Part shown: piece by piece, positions 10,266-20,571 of the stretch
Numbering within the stretch: the first letter of the stretch is position 1
Layout of the letters: the number at the start of each line of letters is the position of its first letter
Assembly (NCBI RefSeq): GCF_900070355.1
Contig: NZ_LN849456.1
Span: 806,001-870,000, forward strand
From: Devriesea agamarum
Lineage (GTDB): Bacteria; Actinomycetota; Actinomycetes; Actinomycetales; Dermabacteraceae
Length of the DNA stretch: 64,000 bases
Reading direction: 5' to 3'
Notes under the pieces: generated by a model
What the model saw: only the letters and a program-made list of their open reading frames with translations
What the model was told of the DNA's origin: nothing
Databases searched by the model: none
Translations under genes and position numbers: made by a program

Positions 10266-11207
10266 TCAGATGTCGTCGCACACGGCCCCGCGTCGGTCCA
10301 AACCTGGTCGGGCCAGCCGCCATGCCCCGGGATCTCCGACTGCACGACGCACAATACTGGCGAGATCCTCATCGACTCCGGCGAGCACCAACACCGATGG
10401 TCCCGCACCCGAAATAGTCGCCGGATAACCCTCTTGACGCAAGATACGTACGAGGTCCAGCGACTCAGGCATTGCCGGGGCCCGGTATTCCTGATGCAGA
10501 ACGTCTTCGCTTGCGTCCATCAGGAGGCTCAAGTCGCTGTGCTCATTAGTGAGAGCATGTACTAAAAGAGCGACCCGGCTCACCGCGAACACCGCATCGC
10601 GGTGGCTGACCTGTTCGGGGAGCAGACCTCGAGCATGGGAGGTAGCCAGCGTGTTCTGCGGGGACAATATGAGCGGATCCACCACCGAATGAGCCGGGAT
10701 TGGAAGCCGCATCGCCCGCGCAGTCTGCCCGTGTTGCCAGGCGATGGTCGCCCCACCCAACAACGCTGCCGCCGCGTTATCGGGATGCCCTTCCAGGTCA
10801 GAGGCCAACTGAAGCATTGCGGCAGGGTGAAGCACCTCATCCGGGTGTACTCCACGGGGCGTCACGAGTCCGCGAGCCAGCGCGATCCCCGCAATCACCG
10901 CTGCGGCCGAGGACCCCAACCCTCGTCCATGCGGAATTCTATTGATGGCGCGCAGACGCAGACCTGCCTGGGGAGCTCCCACATAATCGAGCGTGGTGCG
11001 CAGGGCGCGCACCACCAAATGGTCCTCGCCGCGGGGAACCTCATCACGTCCCTCCCCTTGGACCTCAATATCGAGACCACCGGCGAGCGCTTCAACCTCC
11101 AGGTCATCGCGAAGTCCCAGGGCAAGACCCAGGCAGTCAAAGCCCGGGCCTAGGTTTGCACTCGTCGCGGGCACGCTGACGCTAACTCCGGTTCGTTCAA
11201 TTCTCAC
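10266..11207 (-). CDS. thrB: Homoserine kinase
   Basis: A GHMP-family kinase of 313 residues that phosphorylates homoserine with ATP to give O-phosphohomoserine for ThrC. The family signatures are VPATSANLGPGFDCLG at the N-terminus, the ATP-binding loop HGRGLGSSAAAV and the C-terminal ATISGAGPSVLVL. The GTG at 11207 was chosen because GAGGAG sits just upstream and it places the first strand at the expected distance; the open frame continues ten codons further. It is the last of the hom-thrC-thrB cluster, 45 bases after thrC. Confidence 0.96.
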   Translation of the reverse strand: MRIERTGVSVSVPATSANLGPGFDCLGLALGLRDDLEVEALAGGLDIEVQGEGRDEVPRGEDHLVVRALRTTLDYVGAPQAGLRLRAINRIPHGRGLGSSAAAVIAGIALARGLVTPRGVHPDEVLHPAAMLQLASDLEGHPDNAAAALLGGATIAWQHGQTARAMRLPIPAHSVVDPLILSPQNTLATSHARGLLPEQVSHRDAVFAVSRVALLVHALTNEHSDLSLLMDASEDVLHQEYRAPAMPESLDLVRILRQEGYPATISGAGPSVLVLAGVDEDLASIVRRAVGDPGAWRLARPGLDRRGAVCDDI

Positions 11208-11252
11208 TGCGCTCTCCTCACGATGCGCAGCGTACACAATGCCAACCCGGTG

Positions 11253-12323
11253 TCACAGATTCATCGCCTGGGCTGCCGCATCCGCAGTGGCGGGAATTTC
11301 CACCGGTCGCAGGTCGCGCGTGGACAGCGCGGTATCGACATCTTTGAGACCGTTGCCGGTCACTGTCACCACAATGGTTTGGCCAGCTTCAACCTCGCCG
11401 CGCCGAGCGTTTTGCACAAGTCCGGCGATCCCTGCGGCTGAGGCGGGTTCCACGAACACTCCGGCCTGGTCCGCGAGCATGGCCTGGGCGGCGAGAATCT
11501 GTTCATCCGTGACCGCTTCAATTTTGCCGCCGGATTCATCTCGCGCAGCGAGGGCCAGGTCCCACGACGCTGGAGCGCCGATCCGGATCGCCGTCGCGAC
11601 CGTTTCGGGATGCGCAACCGGGCCGCCCAGGACGAATGGAGCCGCACCTGCGGCTTGGAATCCCCACATGCGCGGACGAGCTGAGATGACTTTGTCCTGG
11701 TAGTACTCGGTGTACCCGAGCCAGTAGGCCGAAATGTTACCCGCATTTCCGACGGGCAGAATGTGCAGGTCAGGGGCGTATCCAAGCGCATTACAGACTT
11801 CAAACGCAGCGGTTTTCTGGCCCTGTAAGCGGAACGGATTCACGGAGTTAACCAGTTCCACTGGGAAACGCTCGTGGAGCGTGCGGGCAATGGTCAGGCA
11901 GTCGTCAAAGTTACCGTCCACCGCGATTAAACGGGCACCGTGCACAATCGCCTGGGCGAGCTTCCCGGCAGCGATCTTCCCCTGGGGCAAAAGAACCGTG
12001 CAATCCATCCCGAGTCGGCTGGCATACGCGGCCGCGGAAGCGCTGGTGTTCCCGGTGGATGCAGCGATCACACTGCGGGCACCTCGGCCCGCAGCCTTTG
12101 CCATCGCCACCACCATGCCCCGGTCTTTAAAGGAACCGGTCGGGTTCATCCCTTCCACTTTGACATAGACGTCCCCGGACACTTGACGGGATAAAGCTGG
12201 GACCGGGATCAGCGGGGTCCCGCCTTCACCCAGGGTCAGCTCAGGATCCTCGGCGGTGAGCGGAAGGCGCTCACGATGCTCAGCGATAACACCTCGCCAC
12301 AGTTGCGCTCCCACGACGGTCAC
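11253..12323 (-). CDS. thrC: Threonine synthase
   Basis: A 356-residue PLP enzyme converting O-phosphohomoserine to threonine. The PLP lysine is in [11 protein letters not shown], the phosphate cup in [15 protein letters not shown], and TVTGNGLKD is near the C-terminus. The length is that of the short actinobacterial/plant-type enzyme. The GTG start overlaps the hom stop by four bases (GTGA), so the two are translationally coupled. The threonine branch in this window is complete from homoserine dehydrogenase onwards. Confidence 0.97.
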   Translation of the reverse strand: MTVVGAQLWRGVIAEHRERLPLTAEDPELTLGEGGTPLIPVPALSRQVSGDVYVKVEGMNPTGSFKDRGMVVAMAKAAGRGARSVIAASTGNTSASAAAYASRLGMDCTVLLPQGKIAAGKLAQAIVHGARLIAVDGNFDDCLTIARTLHERFPVELVNSVNPFRLQGQKTAAFEVCNALGYAPDLHILPVGNAGNISAYWLGYTEYYQDKVISARPRMWGFQAAGAAPFVLGGPVAHPETVATAIRIGAPASWDLALAARDESGGKIEAVTDEQILAAQAMLADQAGVFVEPASAAGIAGLVQNARRGEVEAGQTIVVTVTGNGLKDVDTALSTRDLRPVEIPATADAAAQAMNL

Positions 12324-13678
12324 TCTCCTTCAACCCGCAGCATCGACGAAATACACACCACATGCGCATCGGCGCGCAGAGACTCAAGCGCAGAATTCAG
12401 GGCATCTTCGCGTGCCCGATATGTCACCAGCTCTACCCTGGCATGCCCACTTTCACTATTGACCTCCTGGTGGATAGTCCGAATGGAGATCCCATGGCCC
12501 GAGAGGGTCCCAGCCACTGCGGCCAGCACGCCCGGCTGATCGAGCACGTCCAGCGCAATATAAAAGCCCGACTCCAGCTCGCCGACCGGGGCGACGGGCA
12601 AATCAGCGTAGCGAGACTCATTGGGGCCTTTGCCGCCCTGCACCCGATGCCGGGCTACCGACACAATGTCACCGAGCACCGCGGACGCAGTGGGCGATCC
12701 CCCGGCGCCCTGACCGTAGAACATGAGACTCCCTGCGGCTTCCGCCTCAACAAACACCGCGTTGTAGGCTCCGCCGACCGAAGAGAGCGGATGCGCCAAG
12801 GGCAACATAGCGGGATATACGCGCGCAGCGATCCGCTCACCGTGCTGGTCATCGTCTACACGTTCCACGATGCACAGCAACTTGATCACCATGCCAAGCC
12901 TGCGAGCGGCGGCGATGTCGTCCACGTTGATAGAGCGGATGCCCTCACAGTGGACATCATCGAGTCGGACCCGAGAGTGAAATGCAAGCGATGCAAGGAT
13001 CGCGGCTTTGCTGGCGGCATCATCCCCGTCCACGTCGGCGGTGGGGTCCGCTTCGGCATACCCGAGTTCTTGGGCACGCCCAAGAGCTTCTTGGAAGTCC
13101 TGTCCGTGGCGAGTCATGGCGTCAAGGATGTAGTTGGTGGTGCCGTTGACAATGCCGAGCACCCGGCGCACTCGATCTCCTGCCAAGGACTCTCGAATTG
13201 GGCGAACCAAAGGAATAGCCCCGGCGACCGCAGCCTCAAAATAGATGTCAGCGCCATGCCGGTCTGCGGCCTCATAGAGCCGCGGGCCATCTGCGGCAAG
13301 CAACGCCTTGTTGGCGGTCACGACCGACGCCCCAGATTCGAGCGCGGATTCCAACAGATCGCCCGCCGGATGCAGACCGCCCATCATTTCGACGACGATG
13401 TCAGCTGTGCGCACAAGAGACTGCGGCTGGTCAGTGAGCAGTTTCCGGTTCACATGCGCAGCCCGTGGGGCATGAAGAGATTGCACCGCAATACCGATCA
13501 CTTCTAAAGGGGCTCCCACGCGCTGAGCCAAGTCATCGCGCTGAATGTCTAAAAGGCGCAGCACCTCAGTTCCCACCGTGCCAGCGCCAAGGATTGCGAG
13601 GGTCACGGGTTTGGTCTGTGCACCGGGCTGTCCCCCGCGCACTAACCGGCTATGGGATGAGGCACTATCCACTGACAT
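12320..13678 (-). CDS. hom: Homoserine dehydrogenase
   Basis: A 452-residue NAD(P)-dependent enzyme that reduces aspartate semialdehyde to homoserine. The order is a Rossmann domain ([17 protein letters not shown]), a catalytic domain ([14 protein letters not shown] and the [16 protein letters not shown] region) and a C-terminal ACT domain ([20 protein letters not shown]). The ACT domain normally mediates threonine feedback inhibition. The ATG at 13678 follows AAAGGA. It is the first gene of hom-thrC-thrB; about 200 bases separate it from lysA upstream. Confidence 0.97.
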   Translation of the reverse strand: MSVDSASSHSRLVRGGQPGAQTKPVTLAILGAGTVGTEVLRLLDIQRDDLAQRVGAPLEVIGIAVQSLHAPRAAHVNRKLLTDQPQSLVRTADIVVEMMGGLHPAGDLLESALESGASVVTANKALLAADGPRLYEAADRHGADIYFEAAVAGAIPLVRPIRESLAGDRVRRVLGIVNGTTNYILDAMTRHGQDFQEALGRAQELGYAEADPTADVDGDDAASKAAILASLAFHSRVRLDDVHCEGIRSINVDDIAAARRLGMVIKLLCIVERVDDDQHGERIAARVYPAMLPLAHPLSSVGGAYNAVFVEAEAAGSLMFYGQGAGGSPTASAVLGDIVSVARHRVQGGKGPNESRYADLPVAPVGELESGFYIALDVLDQPGVLAAVAGTLSGHGISIRTIHQEVNSESGHARVELVTYRAREDALNSALESLRADAHVVCISSMLRVEGE

Positions 13679-13882
13679 GGGAGTCCTTTCGATTCGATGG
13701 CGCTATCACCCACGACGGGCATTTCACGCTTTGCAGCCAGAGCATGGCCTATGCGCCGGGGCGGCTGCTCTTTTAGGAATCTAACCTTATGGGGCGCACT
13801 GGCGCATGGTTCGGGTCGAGATATGACATGGTCTCATCTACACCGAGCGTCTCCGCTCGTTAGCAACCCCTCCGGCGACCAG

Positions 13883-15298
13883 TCAGCCCACGTCGCGAGC
13901 TAATAAGTCATCCTCAGTCTCTCGCCGCACGATGGTATGGATTTTCCCGTCCCGAACGGCGACGACGGCGGGCCGGGGAACATGGTTGTAATTCGAGGCG
14001 AGGGAGAAGCAGTACGCGCCGGTGACAGGCACAGCGAGCAAGTCACCGCGACGAACATCGGCCGGAAGGTATTCGTCTTTCACCACGATGTCCCCGCTTT
14101 CGCAGTGTTTACCCACCACCCGAACTACCGCCGGATCAGCCAAGGACACGCGGGAAGCTAGCAGACAGGAGTAGTCGGCATCGTAGAGCGCGGTGCGAAT
14201 GTTGTCGCTCATACCGCCGTCGACGGACACATACCAGCGGTGATAGGGACCGCCAATCGCTACGTCTTTCACGGTCCCGACGGTGTACAGGGTCAGCGCC
14301 GCAGGCCCCGCAATGGCACGCCCGGGTTCTATCGACACCCGTGGGTATTCAAGGCCCGCGCGATCACATTCCTCTCGCACGATCTGGGCGAGCCCGTCCG
14401 CGAGATCCTCGGGGGTCGCGGGAGTGTTTTGGGTGGTGTACATCACCCCAAAGCCGCCGCCTAGATCGAGCTCAGGTAACACCCGACCAAAATCATCCCG
14501 GACTTCTCGCAAAAGCCTCACGATACGCGCGGCCGCAACCCCAAAACCACTCACGTTGAAGATCTGGGAACCGATATGCGAATGCAAACCTTTCAGTTCG
14601 AGGTAATCGTCGCGGTCCAAGACCCGTTCAATGGCACGCCTGGCCTGCCCCCCGGTGAGCGAAAGACCAAATTTCTGATCCTCATGCGCCGTCGCAATGA
14701 ACTCATGAGTATGTGCTTCAACCCCCGCTGTGACACGAATAAGCACGGGTGCGACGACATTAAGGTCCCGAGCAATGCGGGCAACTTGATCCACTTCGTC
14801 GAGGGAGTCGATCACGATCCGCCCAATCCCGGCAGACAAGGCCCGATAAATCTCCTCATCAGACTTGTTATTGCCATGCAACGTCAGGCGATGAGCCGGA
14901 AAACCTGCCCGCAACGCGACCGCTAACTCACCGCCGCTGCACACGTCCAATCCGAGCCCTTCTTCGCTCACCCAACGCGCAACCGCAGTGCATAAAAACG
15001 CTTTACCCGCGTAATACACGTCTACCCCACCGAGTGGAGCAAACGCCGACTCAAACGCTTTTCTAAAACCACGGGCGCGGGACCGGAAATCCTCTTCGTC
15101 GACGATGACCGCCGGAGTGCCAATGTCCCGGGCAATCTCACGGATGTCAACACCCCCAACTTCTAGCGCACCGTCATGTCCGCGGCGCACCGTTGTCGAC
15201 CAGAGTCCATCGATGAGCGCATTCACGTCCTCGGGATAAGGCAACCATTGCGGGCTCGCGTCATTGCCGTGAAGGGCTCCGGCCTCATGTGCACGCAC
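13883..15298 (-). CDS. lysA: Diaminopimelate decarboxylase
   Basis: A 471-residue fold-III PLP enzyme that makes lysine from meso-diaminopimelate. The PLP lysine is in VYYAGKAFLC. The glycine loop is HSHIGSQI, EPGRAIAGPA binds the phosphate, and the active-site cysteine motif is GKHCESGDIV. The GTG at 15298 follows GGAG; the N-terminal HWLPYPED-like stretch is normal for actinobacteria. In many relatives argS lies upstream; it is absent here and a divergently transcribed trehalose gene begins instead. Confidence 0.96.
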   Translation of the reverse strand: MRAHEAGALHGNDASPQWLPYPEDVNALIDGLWSTTVRRGHDGALEVGGVDIREIARDIGTPAVIVDEEDFRSRARGFRKAFESAFAPLGGVDVYYAGKAFLCTAVARWVSEEGLGLDVCSGGELAVALRAGFPAHRLTLHGNNKSDEEIYRALSAGIGRIVIDSLDEVDQVARIARDLNVVAPVLIRVTAGVEAHTHEFIATAHEDQKFGLSLTGGQARRAIERVLDRDDYLELKGLHSHIGSQIFNVSGFGVAAARIVRLLREVRDDFGRVLPELDLGGGFGVMYTTQNTPATPEDLADGLAQIVREECDRAGLEYPRVSIEPGRAIAGPAALTLYTVGTVKDVAIGGPYHRWYVSVDGGMSDNIRTALYDADYSCLLASRVSLADPAVVRVVGKHCESGDIVVKDEYLPADVRRGDLLAVPVTGAYCFSLASNYNHVPRPAVVAVRDGKIHTIVRRETEDDLLARDVG

Positions 15299-15708
15299 CT
15301 GTGTTATCTCCTCATATCGCGATGGCTTGACGTCAATGCTGCTCTAGACGACGTGACCCTGCTGGCCTAGCCAACACATCACTGCCGGGGTAGCTGCAAC
15401 ATGCCCATGCTGGCATGTCGCACACATCGATACCGGCACGGAGACCAGTAACCATCTGTGAGCAGCCGGGCGATGAGCTAGAACCGGATCCTGTCCCCCG
15501 CCACGCAGAAAGCCTAGCGAAGACCTCTGACATTGCAGTGCCATGTCCGCCGTCCAAGATCATCCCAGCACACGCCAAAACCATCCGACTACGAGAGGGC
15601 ATTGCTATGGTCGTCAGTGAGATCTTCTCCCCCGGGCAGCCGTTCGTGTGGCCGTAGACGCCGGCCGCCCCTGTGGCCGCTCATCCCTTAGACGAAGGAG
15701 TTCACCCC
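15299..15708. other. Divergent intergenic region lysA / otsA-otsB
   Basis: About 400 bases between two outward-reading genes. It must carry a promoter in each direction, but no clear -35/-10 pair, riboswitch or strong dyad could be identified. Short open frames on both strands resemble no known protein. Confidence 0.4.
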
Positions 15709-17964
15709 GTGCCCACACACGACCTCGTCGTTGTCGCCAACCGTCTACCCGTGGATCGCAAAACTTTGCCAGACGGGAGCACGGAGTGGGTTCCCAGCCC
15801 GGGAGGGCTGGTGACCGCGATGGAGACGGTGATGAAGGACGTCGACTCCGGCGCATGGGTGGGGTGGCCGGGTACTCCCGACGAAGACCTTCCCCCATTC
15901 GAGGCTGACGGAATGTTCCTCTACCCGGTGCAGCTGAGTGTCGAGGATGTCGAAAAGTATTACGAAGGTTTTTCCAACGGCACTCTATGGCCGCTGTACC
16001 ACGACGTGATCGCCGACCCGACCTTCCACCGAGGCTGGTGGGATATCTATCTCGCAGTCAACCGCCGATTTGCGCGCGCAGCGATTTCGATTGCCGCACC
16101 CGGCGCCACCATTTGGGTACACGACTATCAGCTTCAGTTGGTACCGGAAATGATCCGCGCCAGTCGCCCCGATGTGCGGATCGGTTTCTTCAACCACATT
16201 CCCTTCCCTCCCTTTGAACTATTCGCGCAATTACCCAAACGCAATCAGGTGCTGCGGGGTCTGCTCGGGGCCGACCTCATTGGTTTTCAGCGCGAGCATG
16301 ACACCCTCAACTTTTTAACCTGTGTGCGCCAACTCCTCGGATACCAGATCTCTGACCGCAATGTGCGCGTACCGGGGATCGGTTCCCGCCCCTCCCGAGA
16401 AGCAACCGCCCAAGCATTTCCGATTTCCATTGACGCCGCAGCAATCACGGCCATGTCGCAAGAACCCGACATAAAACAGCGTGCCCGTGAACTTCGCCAG
16501 GAAATGGGGAACCCGCGCAAAATCGTGCTCGGCGTGGACCGGCTGGACTACACCAAAGGCATCAGGCATCGGTTAAAGGCATATGGTGAATTGCTGGCCG
16601 ACGAAGCAATCGACCCTCATGAGGTCGTGATGATCCAGGTCGCAACCCCCTCGCGGGAGCGCGTGGAGGCCTACCGTCAGCTGCGAGACGAAGTTGAACT
16701 CACCGTCGGGCGAATCAACGGCGACTACGCGCCAATTGGCCGGCCCGCCATTTCATATCAGCACCGTTCTTTTGACCGGCGAGACATGACAGCGCTCTAT
16801 ATGGCAGCGGACGTTCTGCTCGTCACCGCTCTGCGCGACGGCATGAACCTCGTCGCCAAGGAATACGTCGCGGCCCGCGAGGACCTTCGGGGAGTGCTGG
16901 TGCTGTCTCAATTCGCGGGTGCCGCAGACGAACTGCGCGCGGCAACCCTTGTGAACCCGCACGATATCGATGAATTGAAAACCGCAATTCTCGACGCCTT
17001 AAACACCTCGGATGAGGAACAGGAACGCCGGATGACCTCACTGCGGCGTCAAGTTATTGATCATGACGTCACCTACTGGGCCAAGAGCTTCCTCACCCAA
17101 TTAGAGGAATTAGATAAACCTGACCACGACCCGGCCTGCCCGCCGGTTCGGCTCCTGGCGCATGATCACCCATCTTCGGAGGACCTCAGCCGGGCAACCC
17201 AGGCATTTATTACCGTGCCCCGTCTGCTGATTGCCTCAGATTTCGATGGGGTGCTCGCACCGTTGATGAATGATCGCCATGCCGCCAAGCCCTTAGCCGG
17301 GTCCATGGGCTCCCTGCGCGCCCTGTCGGAATTACCGGGGGTCAATGTGGCTTTGGTCAGCGGTCGCAGTCTGGCCGATTTGGAGCAGCTAGCCCAGATG
17401 CCCAGTTCCGTCACATTAATCGGTTCGCACGGGGGTGAGGTCGGCCCCCTATCCCCCCAGATGGATGCCGATGTGCTCGACATGGGATCCACCATCATGA
17501 CCGAGGAACGTGAGCTGCTGCTGCGCTCAATTACGCGAACTTTGCAGGTGATCGCCACTCATCATCCAGGAGCCGAAGTCGAGGTCAAGCCCACCTCAGC
17601 TGTTTTGCACACCCGAAATTGCCGTGGTCGTGGCTCAGCGAACGCAACCGAAGAAGCCTTAACCTATGCGCGATCGCTTCCGAATGCACACGTCACCCCC
17701 GGCAAAGAGGTGGTGGAATTCGCCGTGGTCCACACCTCTAAGGGCATGGCGCTTGAGTCGTTACGCCGCGCCTGCGCCGCTGACGCCGTGCTGTACCTCG
17801 GCGACGATGTCACCGATGAGTACGCGTTCGGGGTTTTACACGCTGGTGACCTAGGAATCAAGGTCGGAGACGGCGACACCGCCGCATCATTCCGGCTACC
17901 GGATCCAGAGACAGTCCAGGAGTACCTAGGCCAGCTCCTTAGGATGCGTCGGGATGTTGTCTGA
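15709..17964 (+). CDS. Fused trehalose-6-phosphate synthase/phosphatase
   Basis: A 751-residue bifunctional protein. Residues 1 to about 465 are a GT20 synthase (OtsA) joining UDP- or GDP-glucose to glucose-6-phosphate, with VVANRLPVDR, WVHDYQLQLVP, FFNHIPFPP and GVDRLDYTKGI. From about residue 510 a HAD-type trehalose-6-phosphate phosphatase (OtsB) follows, with the nucleophile motif SDFDGVLAP and the acidic motif GDDVTDEYAFG. The fusion would channel trehalose-6-phosphate directly to trehalose. The GTG at 15709 was chosen because GAAGGAG lies upstream and it begins directly before the first strand. It appears to be a single-gene unit, divergent from lysA. Confidence 0.95.
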   Translation: MPTHDLVVVANRLPVDRKTLPDGSTEWVPSPGGLVTAMETVMKDVDSGAWVGWPGTPDEDLPPFEADGMFLYPVQLSVEDVEKYYEGFSNGTLWPLYHDVIADPTFHRGWWDIYLAVNRRFARAAISIAAPGATIWVHDYQLQLVPEMIRASRPDVRIGFFNHIPFPPFELFAQLPKRNQVLRGLLGADLIGFQREHDTLNFLTCVRQLLGYQISDRNVRVPGIGSRPSREATAQAFPISIDAAAITAMSQEPDIKQRARELRQEMGNPRKIVLGVDRLDYTKGIRHRLKAYGELLADEAIDPHEVVMIQVATPSRERVEAYRQLRDEVELTVGRINGDYAPIGRPAISYQHRSFDRRDMTALYMAADVLLVTALRDGMNLVAKEYVAAREDLRGVLVLSQFAGAADELRAATLVNPHDIDELKTAILDALNTSDEEQERRMTSLRRQVIDHDVTYWAKSFLTQLEELDKPDHDPACPPVRLLAHDHPSSEDLSRATQAFITVPRLLIASDFDGVLAPLMNDRHAAKPLAGSMGSLRALSELPGVNVALVSGRSLADLEQLAQMPSSVTLIGSHGGEVGPLSPQMDADVLDMGSTIMTEERELLLRSITRTLQVIATHHPGAEVEVKPTSAVLHTRNCRGRGSANATEEALTYARSLPNAHVTPGKEVVEFAVVHTSKGMALESLRRACAADAVLYLGDDVTDEYAFGVLHAGDLGIKVGDGDTAASFRLPDPETVQEYLGQLLRMRRDVV

Positions 17965-18100
17965 GCCGAACTGTGGCGGCAGCATACGGTAGGTCGAGAT
18001 CGGGATGCGATAGATAGGGAGACGGGATGAAGGCCGGGATAACACGAGGGATACCCGAAACCGGGACCTTCCTGATTCCCCTGCTGTAAAAACCTCAAAA

Positions 18101-18137
18101 AATTTGCCGGTCACTATCAGTTAGTGACCGGCAAATT
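18101..18137 (-). terminator. Intrinsic terminator of tRNA-Arg(CCG)
   Basis: Perfect 16-base arms (18101-18116 and 18122-18137) around a five-base loop TCAGT. On the minus strand the hairpin is followed by a run of six T (AATTTTTTGAGG), a canonical intrinsic terminator for the tRNA gene just upstream on that strand. Confidence 0.9.
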
Positions 18138-18144
18138 CATGTTG

Positions 18145-18221
18145 TGGTGCCCGCGATAGGATTCGAACCTACGACCTTCTGCTTCGGAGACAGACGCTCT
18201 ATCCAGCTGAGCTACGCGGGC
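18145..18221 (-). tRNA. tRNA-Arg (anticodon CCG)
   Basis: A complete cloverleaf on the minus strand: acceptor GCCCGCG pairs with CGCGGGC, D-arm with GCTCAGCTGGATAGAGC, anticodon loop CTCCGAA giving CCG, and T-arm GTAGGTTCGAATCCTAT. The 3' CCA is encoded in the DNA. A strong terminator follows within ten bases. Confidence 0.97.
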
Positions 18222-18386
18222 GGAACGCACATCACTCTAGCAGGTTCAACCTCACTCCCCCGCCTTCAAGCCTGCGCACACCACGGTTTGAGGTCCATGC
18301 CACACCGAGCATTGCACCCGGCGGAACCCCGACCGTTCTCAGCCGCATCCGAGAGGCGACTAAAGCATCGGCTTCCGCCGAGCATC

Positions 18387-19436
18387 TCAGGCCGGAAGCG
18401 GCAACTGGGCACCATGCAACACAGCCGACGGATCGGCAGACATCCCGTATCCGCTCGGCTGAGCACCGGCACGCGCCAACAGGTCACCCACCGCCGCGAT
18501 CATGGCCCCGTTATCAGTGCACAGACGCACCGGCGGAACCCTCAGGTTAATCCCGGCGCTGGCACACTTTTGTGCGGCCACCTCGCGCAGGTGCCGATTC
18601 GCAGCCACCCCACCCACGATCACTAAGGTATCCAGCCCTTCATCCCGACACGCACGCACTGCTTTATGCACCAAAACATCGACCACCGCGTGCTCGAAGG
18701 ACGCAGCCACATCGGCGACGGGAACCTCAGCTCCCGTACGCTCACAGGTCTCTACTGCCCGAGCCACCGCGGTTTTCAGACCGGAAAACGAAAAGGTGTA
18801 CGGCGCATCGCCCGACTTCATGAAAGCTCGCGGGAAGGCGAAAGCTTCGCGGTCGCCACCGACAGCTGCTGCCGACACCTCCGGACCCCCGGGATATCCA
18901 AGTCCTAGCAGGCGCGCCACCTTGTCAAAGGCCTCACCGGCAGCATCATCGAGTGTGTCGCCAAGGTGAATGATCGGATCACGGACGAGATCGCCTACTT
19001 TGAGAATAGACGTGTGCCCGCCGGAAACGATCAGAACGATGCTTCGAGGGGGCAACGGACCGTGTTCAAGTGTGTCGGCTGCCGCATGCCCGGCTAGGTG
19101 GTGCACCCCGTACAGCGGCAGGTTAAGTGACCATGCGATCGCCTTCGCTGCGGCCAGACCCACGTGCACCGCGGTGGCCAAACCTGGTCCCGAGGTCACC
19201 GCCACATGGGTGAGCTCTCCAGGGGTGATGCCGGCGTCCTCGAGCGCCAGTCGCAAGGTGGGAACCGCGGCGTCCAGATGTGCGCGCGCAGCGATTTCTG
19301 GAACCACGCCACCAAAGCGAGCGTGGGCGGCGGCACTGGAAGCCAGGCTTTGACCGAGCAGGATGCCGTCGCTGACGATACCGAAACCGGTTTCGTCGCA
19401 AGAAGATTCAACGCCGAGGACCACTGGGGTTTTCAC
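18387..19436 (-). CDS. tsaD: tRNA threonylcarbamoyl transferase TsaD
   Basis: A 349-residue ASKHA-fold protein that moves the threonylcarbamoyl group from threonylcarbamoyl-AMP (made by Sua5) to A37 of ANN-decoding tRNAs. Signatures are ESSCDETG at the N-terminus, the metal-binding HHLAGH, and [27 protein letters not shown] and [10 protein letters not shown]. The GTG at 19436 gives the standard N-terminus. TsaB/TsaE and RimI, often neighbours, are not present nearby. Confidence 0.97.
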   Translation of the reverse strand: MKTPVVLGVESSCDETGFGIVSDGILLGQSLASSAAAHARFGGVVPEIAARAHLDAAVPTLRLALEDAGITPGELTHVAVTSGPGLATAVHVGLAAAKAIAWSLNLPLYGVHHLAGHAAADTLEHGPLPPRSIVLIVSGGHTSILKVGDLVRDPIIHLGDTLDDAAGEAFDKVARLLGLGYPGGPEVSAAAVGGDREAFAFPRAFMKSGDAPYTFSFSGLKTAVARAVETCERTGAEVPVADVAASFEHAVVDVLVHKAVRACRDEGLDTLVIVGGVAANRHLREVAAQKCASAGINLRVPPVRLCTDNGAMIAAVGDLLARAGAQPSGYGMSADPSAVLHGAQLPLPA

Positions 19437-19519
19437 GCGCCCCAGCTTAATCGCTTAGGCTCCGCAACTCGCTCACGGCTGCTTCCGGTATCTGAGCAAA
19501 GCTGCTACCGGACAGGATC

Positions 19520-20368
19520 TCAGCGCTTTTTCGTAAAGAGCGTCATCGGGTTTGAATACTCGCCACTTGGCGAGCGTTTCGCGAAATGCAGATGGCAACC
19601 GGTGGATCGCCCGGTCGAGCCAACCGTTGCGATCACATCACCCTGGGCAACCTTTTGCCCCAATTTGACCTTGTAGGACTGTAAATGGAAGTACCCGGTG
19701 ATCACACCATCACCGTGGTCGATAAAGATACGGCGTCCGCTGGCCTCGTTAAATTCAACTTCGATCACGGTGCCTGCGGCCGAGGCAAGCACAGGGGCAC
19801 CGCAGGGCGCCCCATAGTCCACACCGTCATGCAGTTTGCTGTACCCGAGAATCGGGTGGGTGCGCCATCCGTAACCACTGGTAATAGCGGCTCCAGGTGC
19901 AGGGACGATGAACTTAGGCGTGTTTTTCTGCTTACTATCCGGCTGCGCAGGGCCAGGGGGTTTGGGTGGCGCAGCTAGCGCTGATGCACCTACCTGACCC
20001 CCAATTCCGAGAAGCTTCTCCGCCTGGGTGTTGTGCACGTCATCTAGCGCTTCTTGCTGGATGGGATCGACGCTCGGGGCCGATGCTTCGAGCTGTCCAT
20101 CGAGATCCTGAGAACCGGGTTGCTGGGAGGTCGTTAAATCAGCTCCAAAAGCGGCCCGCAAATCCATGCCGTCGCCTGTGCTGAGATGCGGCGTAGTCGC
20201 GGCAGTCGCCAGCGGCACCGCAATGGTGGCGGTTGCGAGCGCGCCGAGCACACCGGTGCGCACGGCAGCCGCGGCCACCGGGTTTGCGGCACGATGTCCA
20301 CGAACGCGACTGTGGTTGCGGCACCGTGTACGTACCTGCGCCTTTCCGGCGGCACGGTGTGTGGCCAC
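19520..20368 (-). CDS. Secreted M23-family (LytM) zinc peptidase
   Basis: About 282 residues. A positively charged N-terminus and hydrophobic stretch (VLGALATATIAVPLATA) form a likely signal peptide or anchor. A proline-rich linker follows, then an M23 domain at the C-terminus. Zinc and catalytic residues are visible in HDGVDYGAP and in the HLH of STGCHLHFAKR. It probably cuts or regulates peptidoglycan peptide bridges outside the membrane. The GTG at 20368 was preferred since GGAAGG lies nine bases upstream; a TTG at 20377 is the alternative. A roughly 190-base leader precedes it. Confidence 0.88.
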   Translation of the reverse strand: MATHRAAGKAQVRTRCRNHSRVRGHRAANPVAAAAVRTGVLGALATATIAVPLATAATTPHLSTGDGMDLRAAFGADLTTSQQPGSQDLDGQLEASAPSVDPIQQEALDDVHNTQAEKLLGIGGQVGASALAAPPKPPGPAQPDSKQKNTPKFIVPAPGAAITSGYGWRTHPILGYSKLHDGVDYGAPCGAPVLASAAGTVIEVEFNEASGRRIFIDHGDGVITGYFHLQSYKVKLGQKVAQGDVIATVGSTGRSTGCHLHFAKRSPSGEYSNPMTLFTKKR

Positions 20369-20571
20369 GAAAAACAACCTTCCAACGGTGATGAACGAAC
20401 GAGGGAAAGACTGAGCAGCACCGGAAGCTACCGGGCAGTCGTCTTACGTCCACACAACGTTAAATGTGCACGGTCCTTAACTCGACCTCCTGGGCTGAGG
20501 CATTGCGATTTTTTTGCCTCCGCGACCCGGCTCATGGAACACACTTTGACTACGGGGTGATGATGGCCACC

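Noticed and set aside
12362..13507. 381-residue plus-strand frame opposite hom
   Set aside because: Antisense shadow of homoserine dehydrogenase.
20369..20571. Possible c-di-AMP (ydaO-type) riboswitch upstream of the M23 peptidase
   Set aside because: The leader is long and holds a GAGGC/GCCTC hairpin, and M23 or resuscitation genes in actinobacteria often carry this riboswitch, but the conserved core motifs could not be found.
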